This document shows, piece by piece, positions 39,995 through 49,924 of a stretch of DNA of 64,000 bases. A model generated the notes under the pieces. It saw only the letters and a program-made list of their open reading frames with translations. It was not told where the DNA came from and made no database searches. Source of the stretch: Leishmania martiniquensis (lineage: Eukaryota > Euglenozoa > Kinetoplastea > Trypanosomatida > Trypanosomatidae); assembly GCF_017916325.1 (NCBI RefSeq), contig NC_090155.1, positions 285,501 to 349,500 of the forward strand, in the 5' to 3' direction. Numbering within the stretch: position 1 is the stretch's first letter; each line of letters starts with the position of its first letter. The position numbers and the translations under genes were made by a program.

Positions 39995-41144
39995 TACACG
40001 CTGGAGCAGGCACAGGTTTCTCTGTGCGTGTGCTTATCCTCACTGGTTATTGTCGTCGATATTGCTCCCACACTGACGGTCAAGCCGGTCGGCGACAGCG
40101 TTGCCTCTTGCTTACCGATCTTCTCACCTCACCATCCCCGTTAAATAGAATCTGTCGTGTCCGTCGTGAAGGCTGTGACGTCACTGCATCATCTTCAGCG
40201 ACGGGGTATGCAACAAAGAGTCTAATACGCATATATATATATATATATATATGTACATATGTATATATATATATCAAATTCTGCCGTGCTCCGTGGCCCT
40301 GCCACGTCAGACGGCGCATGCCTACGCATCGCTGCCCATGCATGCAGAGGGAAAGGGCAGGTGCCAGAATGCAACAGTGGCAGGGTACGAGGTGCCGATG
40401 GCAGCATGTGCGCACACGCCTTCGCTGCCGTCCTCTCTCCCTCTCGTTGCGTCTGCCCCGATGCAAAGGCATGTGGAGCGGGTGTTGCTGCCTTGACGTC
40501 TCTCGTGCCCGCAGCAGCTGGCGCTGTCCGTAGCCCTCCTCTGGCCCCGCACGCAGGAACGGATGTGTATGCGTGGAGGGCTTCTATGCGGGCTCAGCAG
40601 CGTCAGCGCCCTCACACCAGAAGGTAATGGCATAGGCGTTTCACTGCTGTCTATTTCGTTCCTCCCCCTCCCCCGCAGCTTCTTTAGTGCCTCCGAGCGC
40701 ATGCAAGGGCGTGCTATCGGATGCGCATATCGGTATCATCTCACTGCTCTCTTCACAGGCACACGGCACATGACACACACACGGCACACACACACCTCTA
40801 CCCTCTCGTCTTCTCTCTTCTGCTTCGCTCGCGTGTGTTTTCTCGTTATTTGCTGCCCTCCGTTCAACTGCTGCAGCCAAGCCCCGCGCGCACACCCCTT
40901 TCCACGTGTATGCTGTGTCATTTTTTTTGGTCGGTGTGCTGATTCGCGTGTGTCCGTAGTTGCGTATGCCAGTCATCATCACACTGGCTGCGTGACGCCC
41001 GGCTCGAGAAGCGAAAAGCAAGGGGGGCTAAGCTCCACTTGGGGAAGGTGCACATACGCCTCCTCCCCCTCGCCTGACTCATATACACATGTTCCTGCGA
41101 ACACGAACACGTGCACCGCAGCCTTCTCTGCGCCTTCGTGGTCG
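39995..41144. other. Intergenic region with TA repeats
   Basis: An alternating TA run at about 40231-40252 and a second at about 40261-40275. A TG/CA-rich stretch follows at 40765-40795. C/T-rich sequence at 41060-41085 and GCACCGCAG (AG at 41120-41121) give a probable acceptor for the gene at 41145. In-frame ATGs further upstream (from 40563) lie before this acceptor and encode low-complexity sequence. Confidence 0.6.
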
Positions 41145-42218
41145 ATGCCGTACTCCCGCTCTTACACATACACGCGAATGCAGAGAGACGCCTACGCGAC
41201 GATTGTGCGGCTCCGCAACCGGCGCAAGACCCCTGTGCGCATACTGCAGCTGAACGGCGCTGTCTTCACCGAAAATCTTGTTGAGGATTTCTTTGTGGGA
41301 TATCGAAACCGCCGCTTGGCGCTCATGACCCACACACCTGGCCAAGACCCGCGGCTCCCACGGTTGCCAAAGGACGTCATCGTTCCTGACTACAAAACAT
41401 TTTTGCAGATCCACCAACCGCACTTCATGTACCGGCTCCTGCCTCTTCTGAGCGCAGATGTCGAGGCCTTTGCTGCAATGCAGGGCATCTGCGCCTCCCC
41501 GGGATCGCCATTTACGATTGAGGACCGCCTCGAGTCGCAGCTTCTCAACTACCGTCTGTCTAAGTTGTGCGCTGGCCGCGACAAAATATGCGAGTTCTTC
41601 AAGGACTACACAAATCCAGCAGAGCTGCAGATGCCTGCCGCCACGCGCACTTTGCCGATTCAGGGCGTCTTCTTCCAGGGCCTCTTGGTGCACGAAGAAG
41701 CGGTGGGAAGAAGGCCGCCTGCGAAGTCGGTAAAGCTACCCGCTGCCGTCAACGCGATGGCAGTGGTATCTTCCTCCACAGGTACCGGCGGCATCGGAGG
41801 CAATACGACGGCATCCGCAGACCCAGTTGGCAGCGGCGCCACCGCTGTTGGAAGTTCTGATAAGAGCCTCGATGGTACCCATCGAGCCCCCTGTCGAAAA
41901 GGTGCCGCGGCATCTATTGCGGCTTTCCTCACTACTCATGATGTACTGAGCGAGGCCGCCATCACCCAGAGGGCCCTCATGGCGAAGTTCTTTCACTCCG
42001 ACTTGTACCACCAATTCGCCTCGTCGGTGATTACCTCAAAACTGCGCTCGTTCGATGAACAAATGCACTTCATGGCAGTGAAGCGCCTCTGTGCGGGAAG
42101 GATGTGCACAGCAGACACCATGCGAACTCGTGCGCATCTCCTCAACCTCGCCAGGAAGGAAAACCTTCACGTGTACGAAAAGGTCAGCGAAGGCGAGTAC
42201 GTTTACGCAACGGTGTGA
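41145..42218 (+). CDS. Hypothetical protein, possibly mitochondrial
   Basis: 357 residues from the ATG at 41145; a second in-frame ATG lies at 41178 (MQRDAYATIVRLRNRR). I do not recognise a family. The first about 190 residues are well-formed globular sequence with charged helices (LNGAVFTENLVEDFFVGYR, FLQIHQPHFMYRLLPLL, RLESQLLNYRLSKLCAG). A Gly/Ala/Ser/Thr-rich linker covers about 195-255, and a second helical segment about 260-357 (FLTTHDVLSEAAITQRALMA, LRSFDEQMHFMAVKRLCAG). Both halves contain L-C-A-G-R after a basic helix (near 145 and 327), which may hint at an internal repeat. The N-terminus is rich in Arg/Tyr/Ser without acidic residues for about 11 positions, compatible with a mitochondrial presequence. 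Codon use looks like its neighbours, so it is a real gene. Confidence 0.75.
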   Translation: MPYSRSYTYTRMQRDAYATIVRLRNRRKTPVRILQLNGAVFTENLVEDFFVGYRNRRLALMTHTPGQDPRLPRLPKDVIVPDYKTFLQIHQPHFMYRLLPLLSADVEAFAAMQGICASPGSPFTIEDRLESQLLNYRLSKLCAGRDKICEFFKDYTNPAELQMPAATRTLPIQGVFFQGLLVHEEAVGRRPPAKSVKLPAAVNAMAVVSSSTGTGGIGGNTTASADPVGSGATAVGSSDKSLDGTHRAPCRKGAAASIAAFLTTHDVLSEAAITQRALMAKFFHSDLYHQFASSVITSKLRSFDEQMHFMAVKRLCAGRMCTADTMRTRAHLLNLARKENLHVYEKVSEGEYVYATV

Positions 42219-43212
42219 GGCGGAAGAAGACCGAAAAGGGGGCTGATACAGCGATGCGACTAGTGACAATCGACCCTCGGCAGCCGATTGCGACACAATA
42301 AGTCCCTCCGCGCCCCCACCATCACCCCTCCCCTCTCCTCCGTCGCCCCCTTACTGCAAAAGTGCGCATGGGGAGACGCGAGCTTTTCTGGACGAGCTCT
42401 CGTCGTCCCTTTTCGCCGGTCCTTGCTCAGAAGAGCGCACGCGCTTGTGCACATCTGCTGCTGTCTCTTTGGCTCTCCTCCACGAGCAGTGGCGTGCGTG
42501 CGTGCGTCGGTGTGTCTATGACCAGCATCTTATCGCACCCCCTCTCCCTGTATGTTTGCCGCTGTTGTTGCTTGGGCTTATCCCCAGTCGCTACCGTGTA
42601 CTCCACAGGGGCGGCCTTCTTGTTCGACAGTGCTGGGCACATGCGTGAGCTACGAGAGGGAAGGAGAAAGAAGACGGAGTCGCTGACGCATTCGCCAGCA
42701 GTGCAGGGGCACAAAATAGTTACTGCTGCCGACTCTCTTTGGGCGCTCAAACAGAAGTGTCGCCTCCGCTCCTCAGCTATCCCCTGCCTCTCTCTCTCTA
42801 GTGTATGGGCGCCTTGTATTTATTTATCTGTGTGTCTGTCCGAGCACGTGGCCGTCGTTGCCGCTTTGGGGTTATTTGGCTTGGGCAGCCACGTGCTCGA
42901 TGGAGATATCTGACGCGGGAAGGTGCAGGTATAGTCTGTGTGTGTGTGTGTATGCGCGGGGAGGGCGGGTGGTAGAAAAGGGTTGCAGTGTGCCCTCCCC
43001 CTCTCCACCATGTGTTCTTCAACGCTCTCCCTCTCTCTCTTTATTGCTCTCGCTATCCCTTTTCGAGCATCCATAAATACGCGACGGATCCCTCACGACA
43101 GGCGAGTGAAGAGGGCAGTCCAGTGCACCCTCGTACACCCAAACCAACGTACGACGCAAGGCACAGCGATCCACCCAAGGAGGGCGGGAAAGCGTGTTGC
43201 CGCAGGATCGGA
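42219..43212. other. Intergenic region before the DEAD-box gene
   Basis: C/T-rich tracts at 42315-42355 and 43021-43064; the latter is followed by CGAG (AG at 43066-43067), a good candidate acceptor. TG repeats occur near 42935-42950. Inverted CACGTG-type words (GAGCACGTGGCC near 42841 and CCACGTGCTCGA near 42889) could pair as a long hairpin with about a 40-base loop. No gene is supported. Confidence 0.55.
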
Positions 43213-45582
43213 ATGGCTTCTCTCGTGGCGTGGGATGACTGCATCGGGCCTGCTAAGTGGCTGAGGGAGCCGCTGCAGCACGTTCTCGGCTACCCCAAGC
43301 CTTTACCGGTTCAGCAGGCCGTCATCCCAACCATTACGCGGGCGCTCGCTAGCGGGGTGCCAAACGACGTCAGCCTCACCTCCCCCACAGGTAGCGGTAA
43401 GACGCTCTGTTACCTGCTCCCATTGGTGCGCCTCCTCACAGAGTCCAAAAAGGGCGTTGATGACAATGCGCTGCGGTGCTTGATTCTCGTTCCGACGCAA
43501 GCGCTGGGGCAGCAAGTGTACCGCGAGCTGCAGCGCCTGACGCGCTCGACCTCGATCAAAGCTGCGTGCATCTGCACCGAGGCAATCGATGCGGCAAGGA
43601 GCTCATCGCTGGAGCTAGAGGCAGTAGAGGCCCGCGAGTTGGTGCGAAGAGTGGAGGTGCCTTGTTTTGATGGCACCAAGCAATGGACCACCGATGGATG
43701 TAGCGATGCTGGCGAGAGTGATGAGGATACCGGCACGGCGGACGACGACGAATACGACGACGGCTACGGCGACGAAGACACCCTCTGCTTCGCCAGTCGT
43801 CAGCAGCCCCGCCGAAGAGACACAACAGCGCGGTATTTCTCCAACGTCGACGTGATCGTTTCTACGCCGCAGCGACTCCTCCATCACCTCGACCACACGC
43901 GTGGGCTGCGCCTCGCACATCTGCGCTTATTGGTGATGGACGAGGCGGATCAGGTGCTCGCCGGCAACTTCGCTGCGCAGGTGCAGAAGGTAAACGCGCG
44001 GTACGAGTTGGAGGTGCAGCAGCTGCAGCGGCGCCAGTTACGCCAGCAGGAGCGCATGTGTGCGCTGCTCACGCGTGCCATCACCTCAAATGTTGTGTCT
44101 CCCGGTGAGCCTTTCGAGCCAAGGATCAGGGCGTCGCCAGCTACGCCTCAACGGCTTGGTGGCTGCTGCGGCGCCGCCACGGCCACGGCCTTCTCGACCC
44201 GTGGAGGCCCTGTGTTGCACAAGATTCTCTGCTCCGCTACACTTTCCTCTCGGATCGCGCGCATCTCTAACGTGAAGCTGCGCAACTGCAGCTACTACAT
44301 TCTCGACAGCAACGGCGAGGAACGCGAGGAGCAGGGGGTGGCATCACCGCTGCAGGTGTCGACGGGGGCAGGCATGGCAGCTGTTGGTGGCGCTGTGCTG
44401 CGCACACAATTTGCACTCCCGCCGACGCTGCAGGAGCACATTATCTTCGTCGAGGATGCGTACCGGCCAGCGGTCCTCCTCAAGCTGGTGCACACCCTGC
44501 GGGACCGCATCGCCGCCACAGCTGCACGGAAGCGTGCTGAGACTACCGCTCGACGGATAGCGACCGACATGGCTGCCTATGGCGGCGACGATCTTTCGCA
44601 GGGAGATGCAGATCTTCCTCATGTGGTTGAGGAGCGGGACGCGTGCGCCACTGCTGCATCGCCGTCGTACCCAAACGCGGAGGACAGGGCGGGCACCGGC
44701 ATTCTCATCTTCTGTGCCACCGCAGAGGAGGCGCGTGTCATGAGCCACTTCCTCGCCGCTGCCGGCATCTCGTCCGTCGAGTTCACAACGCTTTCTAGCG
44801 AAGCGGAGCGGCGCCGCGCGCTGCTGCAGCGGACGGCCGACGCCGATAGCGCGGATATTTCCTGCGTCGTAGCTTCAGACGCCCTCATGCGCGGCATCGA
44901 CATCCCGAACGTCGGCCACGTTATCATGTACCATCCTCCCGAGGCTGTGTCGCAGTATGTGCACCGCGCCGGGCGCACGGCGCGCGCTATGCGGCCCGGC
45001 CATGTACACCTGCTGCTGAGCAAGATCGGGCCGAGCGGAACGCAGGAGGACGGTGAGATGGCGCTGTACAAGCGGCTGTCTCAATCGCTTTCGAGAACGC
45101 TACCGGTGTCGTATGAGCGATGTTTCTTCCGATTTGCTGAGGCGCCTTCGCGCGTAAGCGGAGGCGCGGTGGCCACCTCCTCAACCGCAACGGACGCGCC
45201 GCGGAGTGCTGCGCTGCCAGTGAACGTGGAAACCTCAGTACCCAGTACCAATGCCACAGCAGCCGCTGAAGAGGTCGGCTCCGCCGAATGGTGGGTGGCT
45301 CAAGCTTCTCAGTTCCTCGTGCAGTCCCAGCACGAGCTGCAGCGTCGGTGGGCTTCAGTGCTGGAGTCAGCCGCCGCAGTGGCAGCGAAGGCGAAAGCAA
45401 CTGCTGCCGCGATCGCAGGGAGCTCCGCCTCAGCAAAGATGACGAGCGCAAGCATCGGCGCAGATGCGAGCAAGGTGGAGGTGTCCTCTGGAAGGAAGCG
45501 AGACCGCAGCATCGCCCCCAGCACAAGCAGGCTAAAGTCAGCGGTGGCTGGCAGCAGCTCGACTGCGCGACGGCACTCGTGA
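43213..45582 (+). CDS. DEAD-box RNA helicase, DDX51/Dbp6-like
   Basis: 789 residues, first in-frame ATG. Helicase motifs: Q-motif region PLPVQQAVIP near 35; motif I TSPTGSGKT at about 57-65; motif Ia LVPTQALGQQVYREL near 94; motif Ib-like STPQRLLHHLDH near 216; motif II MDEAD with Asp243; motif III SATLS near 338; the C-terminal lobe with DALMRGIDIPNV near 556; and motif VI HRAGRTARA from His584. The SPTGSGKT form of motif I, the acidic insertion between Ia and Ib, and the DAxxRGIDxxxV motif suit the DDX51/Dbp6 subgroup of 60S ribosome-biogenesis helicases. That subgroup assignment is by eye. Acidic (about 172-195) and Ala-rich C-terminal (about 670-789) low-complexity segments are present. 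Expected location is the nucleolus. Confidence 0.85.
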   Translation: MASLVAWDDCIGPAKWLREPLQHVLGYPKPLPVQQAVIPTITRALASGVPNDVSLTSPTGSGKTLCYLLPLVRLLTESKKGVDDNALRCLILVPTQALGQQVYRELQRLTRSTSIKAACICTEAIDAARSSSLELEAVEARELVRRVEVPCFDGTKQWTTDGCSDAGESDEDTGTADDDEYDDGYGDEDTLCFASRQQPRRRDTTARYFSNVDVIVSTPQRLLHHLDHTRGLRLAHLRLLVMDEADQVLAGNFAAQVQKVNARYELEVQQLQRRQLRQQERMCALLTRAITSNVVSPGEPFEPRIRASPATPQRLGGCCGAATATAFSTRGGPVLHKILCSATLSSRIARISNVKLRNCSYYILDSNGEEREEQGVASPLQVSTGAGMAAVGGAVLRTQFALPPTLQEHIIFVEDAYRPAVLLKLVHTLRDRIAATAARKRAETTARRIATDMAAYGGDDLSQGDADLPHVVEERDACATAASPSYPNAEDRAGTGILIFCATAEEARVMSHFLAAAGISSVEFTTLSSEAERRRALLQRTADADSADISCVVASDALMRGIDIPNVGHVIMYHPPEAVSQYVHRAGRTARAMRPGHVHLLLSKIGPSGTQEDGEMALYKRLSQSLSRTLPVSYERCFFRFAEAPSRVSGGAVATSSTATDAPRSAALPVNVETSVPSTNATAAAEEVGSAEWWVAQASQFLVQSQHELQRRWASVLESAAAVAAKAKATAAAIAGSSASAKMTSASIGADASKVEVSSGRKRDRSIAPSTSRLKSAVAGSSSTARRHS

Positions 45583-46051
45583 GGTGCCAAGGACGGTACA
45601 CTTGGGGAGGATAGGAGAGGGGGGAGGAGGGCGAAGAGTATGAAAGGTGCCGCACCCTTCGCTCGGTATCGACCCCGCCGGCATACGCATGTCCACCTGC
45701 CAGTGAACACGCCAGCCGTCTTCTCCAAGCCTCTCCCTCCTCCTCTCTCTCTCACACCCCAACCACCACACACACATACACACACCATTGTGGCGAGACA
45801 GAAGAGGAGTGGAGTTCGCCTTTTTTTTCTTCTCCGAAGTGGATGGCATCACTCAAACAGCGCGATGGCGCCTCTCCCCTTTCCCTGCGGGCAGTCACTG
45901 CTCTGAGGGACCTTTGCATGTTGACATGCATAATTAAGATGGCGAGCTAAACTGACTCACCTAATACGGCGTCCGCACCGAGGTAAGGAAGGACCAGGGC
46001 TGATCGCAGCGTTGGATGCCCTCTCATCCACAGACACACAGACCTGAGCGC
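45583..46051. other. Intergenic region, helicase to small ORF
   Basis: C/T-rich at 45720-45765 and a T run at 45823-45832. A CATCCACAG at about 46026-46034 is a possible acceptor before the small gene. A longer start at 46016 exists for that frame. Confidence 0.55.
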
Positions 46052-46219
46052 ATGGCCGAAACGTGGCTGTGGAAGGCGGTGAATGAGATTTTGGAGGCGG
46101 AGGATGCGGATGCATACAGCAAGTTCGCCCCCGTTACGGCCCTTGTTTTGTGCATGCGAGGCTTCAATATGTCCATGGCACGTGGAAAGTTGCTTGACTT
46201 CCTAGTTGATATGTGGTGA
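46052..46219 (+). CDS. Small 55-residue protein, candidate gene
   Basis: The frame from ATG 46052 to TGA 46217-46219 encodes 55 residues (67 if the ATG at 46016 is used). The sequence is not low-complexity, unlike intergenic frames nearby. It begins AETWLWKAVNEILEAEDADA, an amphipathic acidic helix, then YSKFAPVTALVLCMRGFNM and ARGKLLDFLVDMW, suggesting two or three helices. Codon choice resembles a coding region. It stands in a gap of about 1 kb between two solid genes. I do not recognise the family. Small helical proteins of this size are often subunits of mitochondrial or cytosolic complexes, but that is only a guess. The ATG at 46052 is preferred because it lies just after a possible acceptor AG. 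Confidence 0.55.
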   Translation: MAETWLWKAVNEILEAEDADAYSKFAPVTALVLCMRGFNMSMARGKLLDFLVDMW

Positions 46220-46582
46220 CATGGAAAGGTGCCGTTCCCATCTCTCCTCCTCTGCCTCTCAACACACACACGCACACACACACACACGTGCGCACACATG
46301 TATTACACGTGCCTTTAACTCTCTGAGCAATTCTCCCGCTTTGTCCACTTCGCTTGTCTAGTCAACAGCTGCTCCTGCCGCTTTCGTCAGGTTTGCTCAT
46401 ACTGCGCGGCCCTGTATAGGTTTTTTTTCGTGTGTGTATGTGGGCGATTGGGTGGGTGTCGGCTTCACCCTTACCAGTGCAAAGGTCGACCACGCCTGCC
46501 TCCTCACCCTCCCCATTTTTGCGCCCACGCCCCACACACAAGCACACGCCTCTCCCTCTCCCTCCCCCTTCATGAGGAGCAG
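46220..46582. other. Intergenic region, small ORF to Elf1-like gene
   Basis: CA repeats at about 46261-46297 and C/T-rich sequence at 46500-46571 leading to GAGGAGCAG directly before the next ATG. Nothing else is supported. Confidence 0.6.
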
Positions 46583-47245
46583 ATGGGCGGCAAGCGCAAG
46601 AAGTCATCCAGCGGGCCCATCAAGAAAGAGAGCAAATACAAGATCCCTACCCGCTTCGACTGTCCGCTGTGTGATAGCAAGTCCTCCATCGTCGTCAAAA
46701 TATTTCGCGCGACGAGCGATGCCACGGTACGGTGCCGCGTATGCGGCGTGGGAGGCACGAAGCGGTGGAATGTGATACGCCTCGAGAAGCCCGTCGATGT
46801 ATTCTTTCGCTTTCATGAGGCGCTCCTTCAGCGCGATCACGACGACCTACAGAGGGTGGAAATGGGTCGCGAGGCGCGACTGAGCACCGGCGTGACGAAC
46901 GCCAACCTCCGTGGGAGCCAGAGCAACACAGGAGAGGAGGTGTATTCTCCAGGGGACGCCGCCGTCTCGGACCGGGCTCAGCTCAGCTCACATACTGCCG
47001 CTGCTGCAACCGCGTCAGGTGCGTCGCAATCGAGGCACGTCAAGTCTCTGGGTGAGCTGCAGCGCAAGCTGGCCATGCCAGCATGCTCGGGTCTGGCAAC
47101 GGCGCCGACCGCCTCCTGTGCCATTGACCTTGGCGACGACTACGAGGGTGAGACGAAAGGAGCGGCAGCCCACTACTTCGCCCCTCGTCAGGAGGTGCAC
47201 AGCGCCGAGGACGAGGATGACGAATACGACCAGCTGTTTCAGTGA
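46583..47245 (+). CDS. Elf1/ELOF1-type transcription elongation factor, copy A
   Basis: 220 residues. The N-terminal about 90 residues match the Elf1/ELOF1 family: basic start MGGKRKKSSSG, then FDCPLC (Cys27, Cys30) and VRCRVCG (Cys51, Cys54), forming the four-Cys zinc ribbon, followed by the family's PVDVFFRFHEALL segment (equivalent to PIDVY in Elf1). Elf1 binds RNA polymerase II and assists elongation through chromatin. Canonical Elf1 is about 85-145 residues; this one has a further roughly 130-residue low-complexity acidic tail (ending EDEDDEYDQLFQ). A second gene of the same type lies about 950 bases downstream. The ATG at 46583 follows directly after a long pyrimidine tract. Confidence 0.85.
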   Translation: MGGKRKKSSSGPIKKESKYKIPTRFDCPLCDSKSSIVVKIFRATSDATVRCRVCGVGGTKRWNVIRLEKPVDVFFRFHEALLQRDHDDLQRVEMGREARLSTGVTNANLRGSQSNTGEEVYSPGDAAVSDRAQLSSHTAAAATASGASQSRHVKSLGELQRKLAMPACSGLATAPTASCAIDLGDDYEGETKGAAAHYFAPRQEVHSAEDEDDEYDQLFQ

Positions 47246-48193
47246 GAGGGCTCGCTGCTGCCGATGTTGCCCACGCGGCGTGTTCATGACTGCGTGCGCT
47301 TCAGTGTCTTGCTTCTCTTGTGTTGTTTTATGCGCGTGAAGAAGGGGGCGCTCTTCGTTGCGTCTACAGGTGTTGCTCTCTACCCCTCCTTCCCAATCGA
47401 TGTCGTTGCCATGCCTCGCCGCATGTGCGGTGCTACCACTGGTGTGATGTGGTGGAAAGGCCAGAGTGGGCGGCTAATGATGGAAGCTGTGCCCGCATAT
47501 GTGTGTGTGGGGGGGTGCGCGCGCACGCACGTCTGTGCTCGAAAGCGGCTGCGCCACTTCCGAGAGCGTCATGACCACTTCCTCTTGCCAAGCGTTTCTA
47601 CTTTACCGAACGCTCCCGCCGTTTCTTTTGGGTTGTAGGATGCCGCACGCATCACCTCTTTCGCTGTGTTGCTTGCGCTTTTTTCTTTCCGCCAATCGCA
47701 CGCTTTGCCAGCACGCCGTACTCCATGGCTTATGCAGGGAAGGGGAGGGGGGGCGGCGTGTGCCCTTTCGAAGCTACCGTCTCACCAGGGAAACGACTCG
47801 TCCCTCCAGCCTCGCCGCCTGTGCGCAGCCTCCGCGCGCTTTTCGGAGTTGTTCCTGAGAGCCATCAGACGCGTAATGGAAGGAAACGGCTCAAATCGTA
47901 CCGTTCCGCCTCCCTTGCCGCGCACAGCACATTCGCAGCTTCTGACAGGCAGGCCAGTGAAAAGGCACGCCTGAGGCGCACAGCCGTGGGCGCTCAGCTT
48001 CTTCTCGTCACTTCTACGACTTGCTCTCGCCTCCTCCTCCTCCTCCCCATCCGCTCTCTCTCTCCCTTGCCTCCGGCCCCATCATACACACACACACACA
48101 CCTACACACGCCCTTACGTGCCTGAGTAAAGCGAAGCATCGATTCGAACGTGCCGCCTTGCCCACCCACGCCGACACTGGCCGACTAGCCATC
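47246..48193. other. Intergenic region between the two Elf1-type genes
   Basis: No gene is supported. A strong C/T tract runs from about 48000 to 48070, followed by CA repeats at 48086-48102, and an AG at 48125-48126 is a candidate acceptor for the next gene. Confidence 0.6.
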
Positions 48194-49000
48194 ATGTCAG
48201 GTGCGGAAGACGGGGCACCGCCTCGCCGTGGCAACTTCGCCAGCCGCAAAGCGCGCGGTGAGACGGGAGGCGTGAAAGGCAGCAGCAAGGAGCACCATTA
48301 CGATGCCCGTCGCTATCATCAGAATGCGAACACGCACGGTATTCACGCTTTGCGCACATTCGATTGCCCTGTTTGCGACGCCAAGAACACCATCCGCGTC
48401 ACACTCAACCCACGGCTCCGCCAGGGGACGGTGTGGTGCACGTACTGCTGCTCGCTGAAGCCTGTGCCGCCCGATCTGCCGTACCCGAGCGTCCAGGCCT
48501 TCGTTCCCTCGCTGGAGAACAAGGCAGACGTTTTCTTTCGCTTTAACGAGCAGTACGCAGCACTGTTGCGCTTACACATGGGGGAGGGCGTCGGCGAATC
48601 GACCGGCCTATCCTCTTCGGCGGCTGCGGAAAGCACCCGCAAGCGCGTCAACGAGGACGACGGCGCCAGTGGCGGAGGCGCTCGTAGACGGAGAGGCGAG
48701 GAAACCGGTGAGAATGGGCTGTTCAGCGTTTGTGCGCCTAACATGAGCACTAGCCTTCTCACCGGCACGGTAGACCAGCATGTAACAGGAGCGGTGGGCT
48801 TCTTTGACAGTGATAGCAATGATGACGGCAGCCAAAACGTTGCGGACGCTACCCCAGCGAATCCGGAGGGCTTGCCGGCGTCGTCCCCACCGCGGCTGGA
48901 TGAAGCCGATGAGCCAGGGAGCGATTTCGCAAGTGTTCCCACAATCACCGGAGTGGATGAGGAGGTGGACATTGCGGCGTTCTTTGCCGATTCTGATTGA
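48194..49000 (+). CDS. Elf1/ELOF1-type zinc-ribbon protein, copy B
   Basis: 268 residues. The four-Cys ribbon is present as FDCPVC (Cys58, Cys61) and VWCTYCC (Cys82, Cys85), followed by KADVFFRFNEQYAALL, the same motif as in copy A. It is more divergent than copy A: the N-terminus is longer (about 30 extra residues, rich in Gly/Arg/His), the segment between ribbon and helix is longer (Pro-rich), and the acidic tail (EEVDIAAFFADSD at the end) differs. The pair probably arose by an old duplication. Whether copy B also binds an RNA polymerase, perhaps a different one, cannot be told. The ATG at 48194 is the first in frame. Confidence 0.78.
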   Translation: MSGAEDGAPPRRGNFASRKARGETGGVKGSSKEHHYDARRYHQNANTHGIHALRTFDCPVCDAKNTIRVTLNPRLRQGTVWCTYCCSLKPVPPDLPYPSVQAFVPSLENKADVFFRFNEQYAALLRLHMGEGVGESTGLSSSAAAESTRKRVNEDDGASGGGARRRRGEETGENGLFSVCAPNMSTSLLTGTVDQHVTGAVGFFDSDSNDDGSQNVADATPANPEGLPASSPPRLDEADEPGSDFASVPTITGVDEEVDIAAFFADSD

Positions 49001-49924
49001 CCGAGCGGAGGGAGGGGGGAGGGAGGGGAATGGTGATGTCACGGGAGGGGCTTCCGCGGTCGTGCGCGTGCTCCCCCTCACCTCCCCCTTTCCTCGCCTC
49101 TTCTGCCTCCCCCCTCTCTCCTATTTCCCCTCGATGCATTTCTGTGAAGGAAAGGGGTGGGAGAAGAAGACATGTGCTCTGCATTTTTGGTCGCTGTCTC
49201 TTGCTGTGGTGCCCCCATCCGCGATGGATGCCGCATGCTTACATCTATGCGTGTAGGTAGAGTGGGGAAGAGGGGAAAGGTGAGGCGAGGGGATGCGTGT
49301 GTGTGTGTGTGCCCCTGATCGCATTAGCTCGCTCCTCTTTTACCCCTCACGAGACGTTGGTGCTCGCAAAAAAAAAAGAAAAATGATGGCGAACGCGCAA
49401 CGGCAAATAGAAAAGCGAAAGGTGTCAGTGAGGGGGCCGCGATTGAATGCGAAGGACGCGCGCTTTTCGCTTTCGGCTAACGCTCTCCTGCAGCGGCGCA
49501 AGAATACACGCACACACAAAGAGGAAAAGAGAGGGAGTGGGGCAGCAGAGGCACTTCAGCGAGCCTTTCGGTCGCCTGCAGCCACCGCAGCATTCCTGCT
49601 GGTGGTCATTCCCCCACTGCCCATACAGCCCACGTGCCCCTCTCCTCCCTTCTCCCTCCTCCATTATGTCTCGGCTGCTCCCCCAACTCCTTTCTTTGGG
49701 GGAGGGGTCATCGGCCTCACATATTTTTCTCATCATCTGCACGCCTTTCTTTCGGGTGAGGGAAGACGCACACGCACAGATATATATATAGTTGCTCGTC
49801 CAAAAAGGGGACAGTGCTCTCCGGCTCGGAGTGTTTCTATGCACGAGGTGCGAGCGCCGCGCCTTGGTCTAACAACGAAACAGCCACTCGCTTTGGCCTG
49901 CGGCCAAGAAGACTGCGAACAATT
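49001..49924. other. Intergenic region before the RNase III gene
   Basis: C/T-rich tracts at 49065-49125 and 49630-49665, an A-rich run at 49369-49383 and a TA run near 49781-49790. TTTCTTTCGGGTGAG (AG at 49759-49760) is one candidate acceptor for the next gene. No coding region is supported. Confidence 0.55.

Noticed and set aside
40563..41144. 194-codon extension of the unknown protein gene
   Set aside because: Low-complexity Ser/His/Cys sequence that lies before the likely acceptor AG at 41120-41121.
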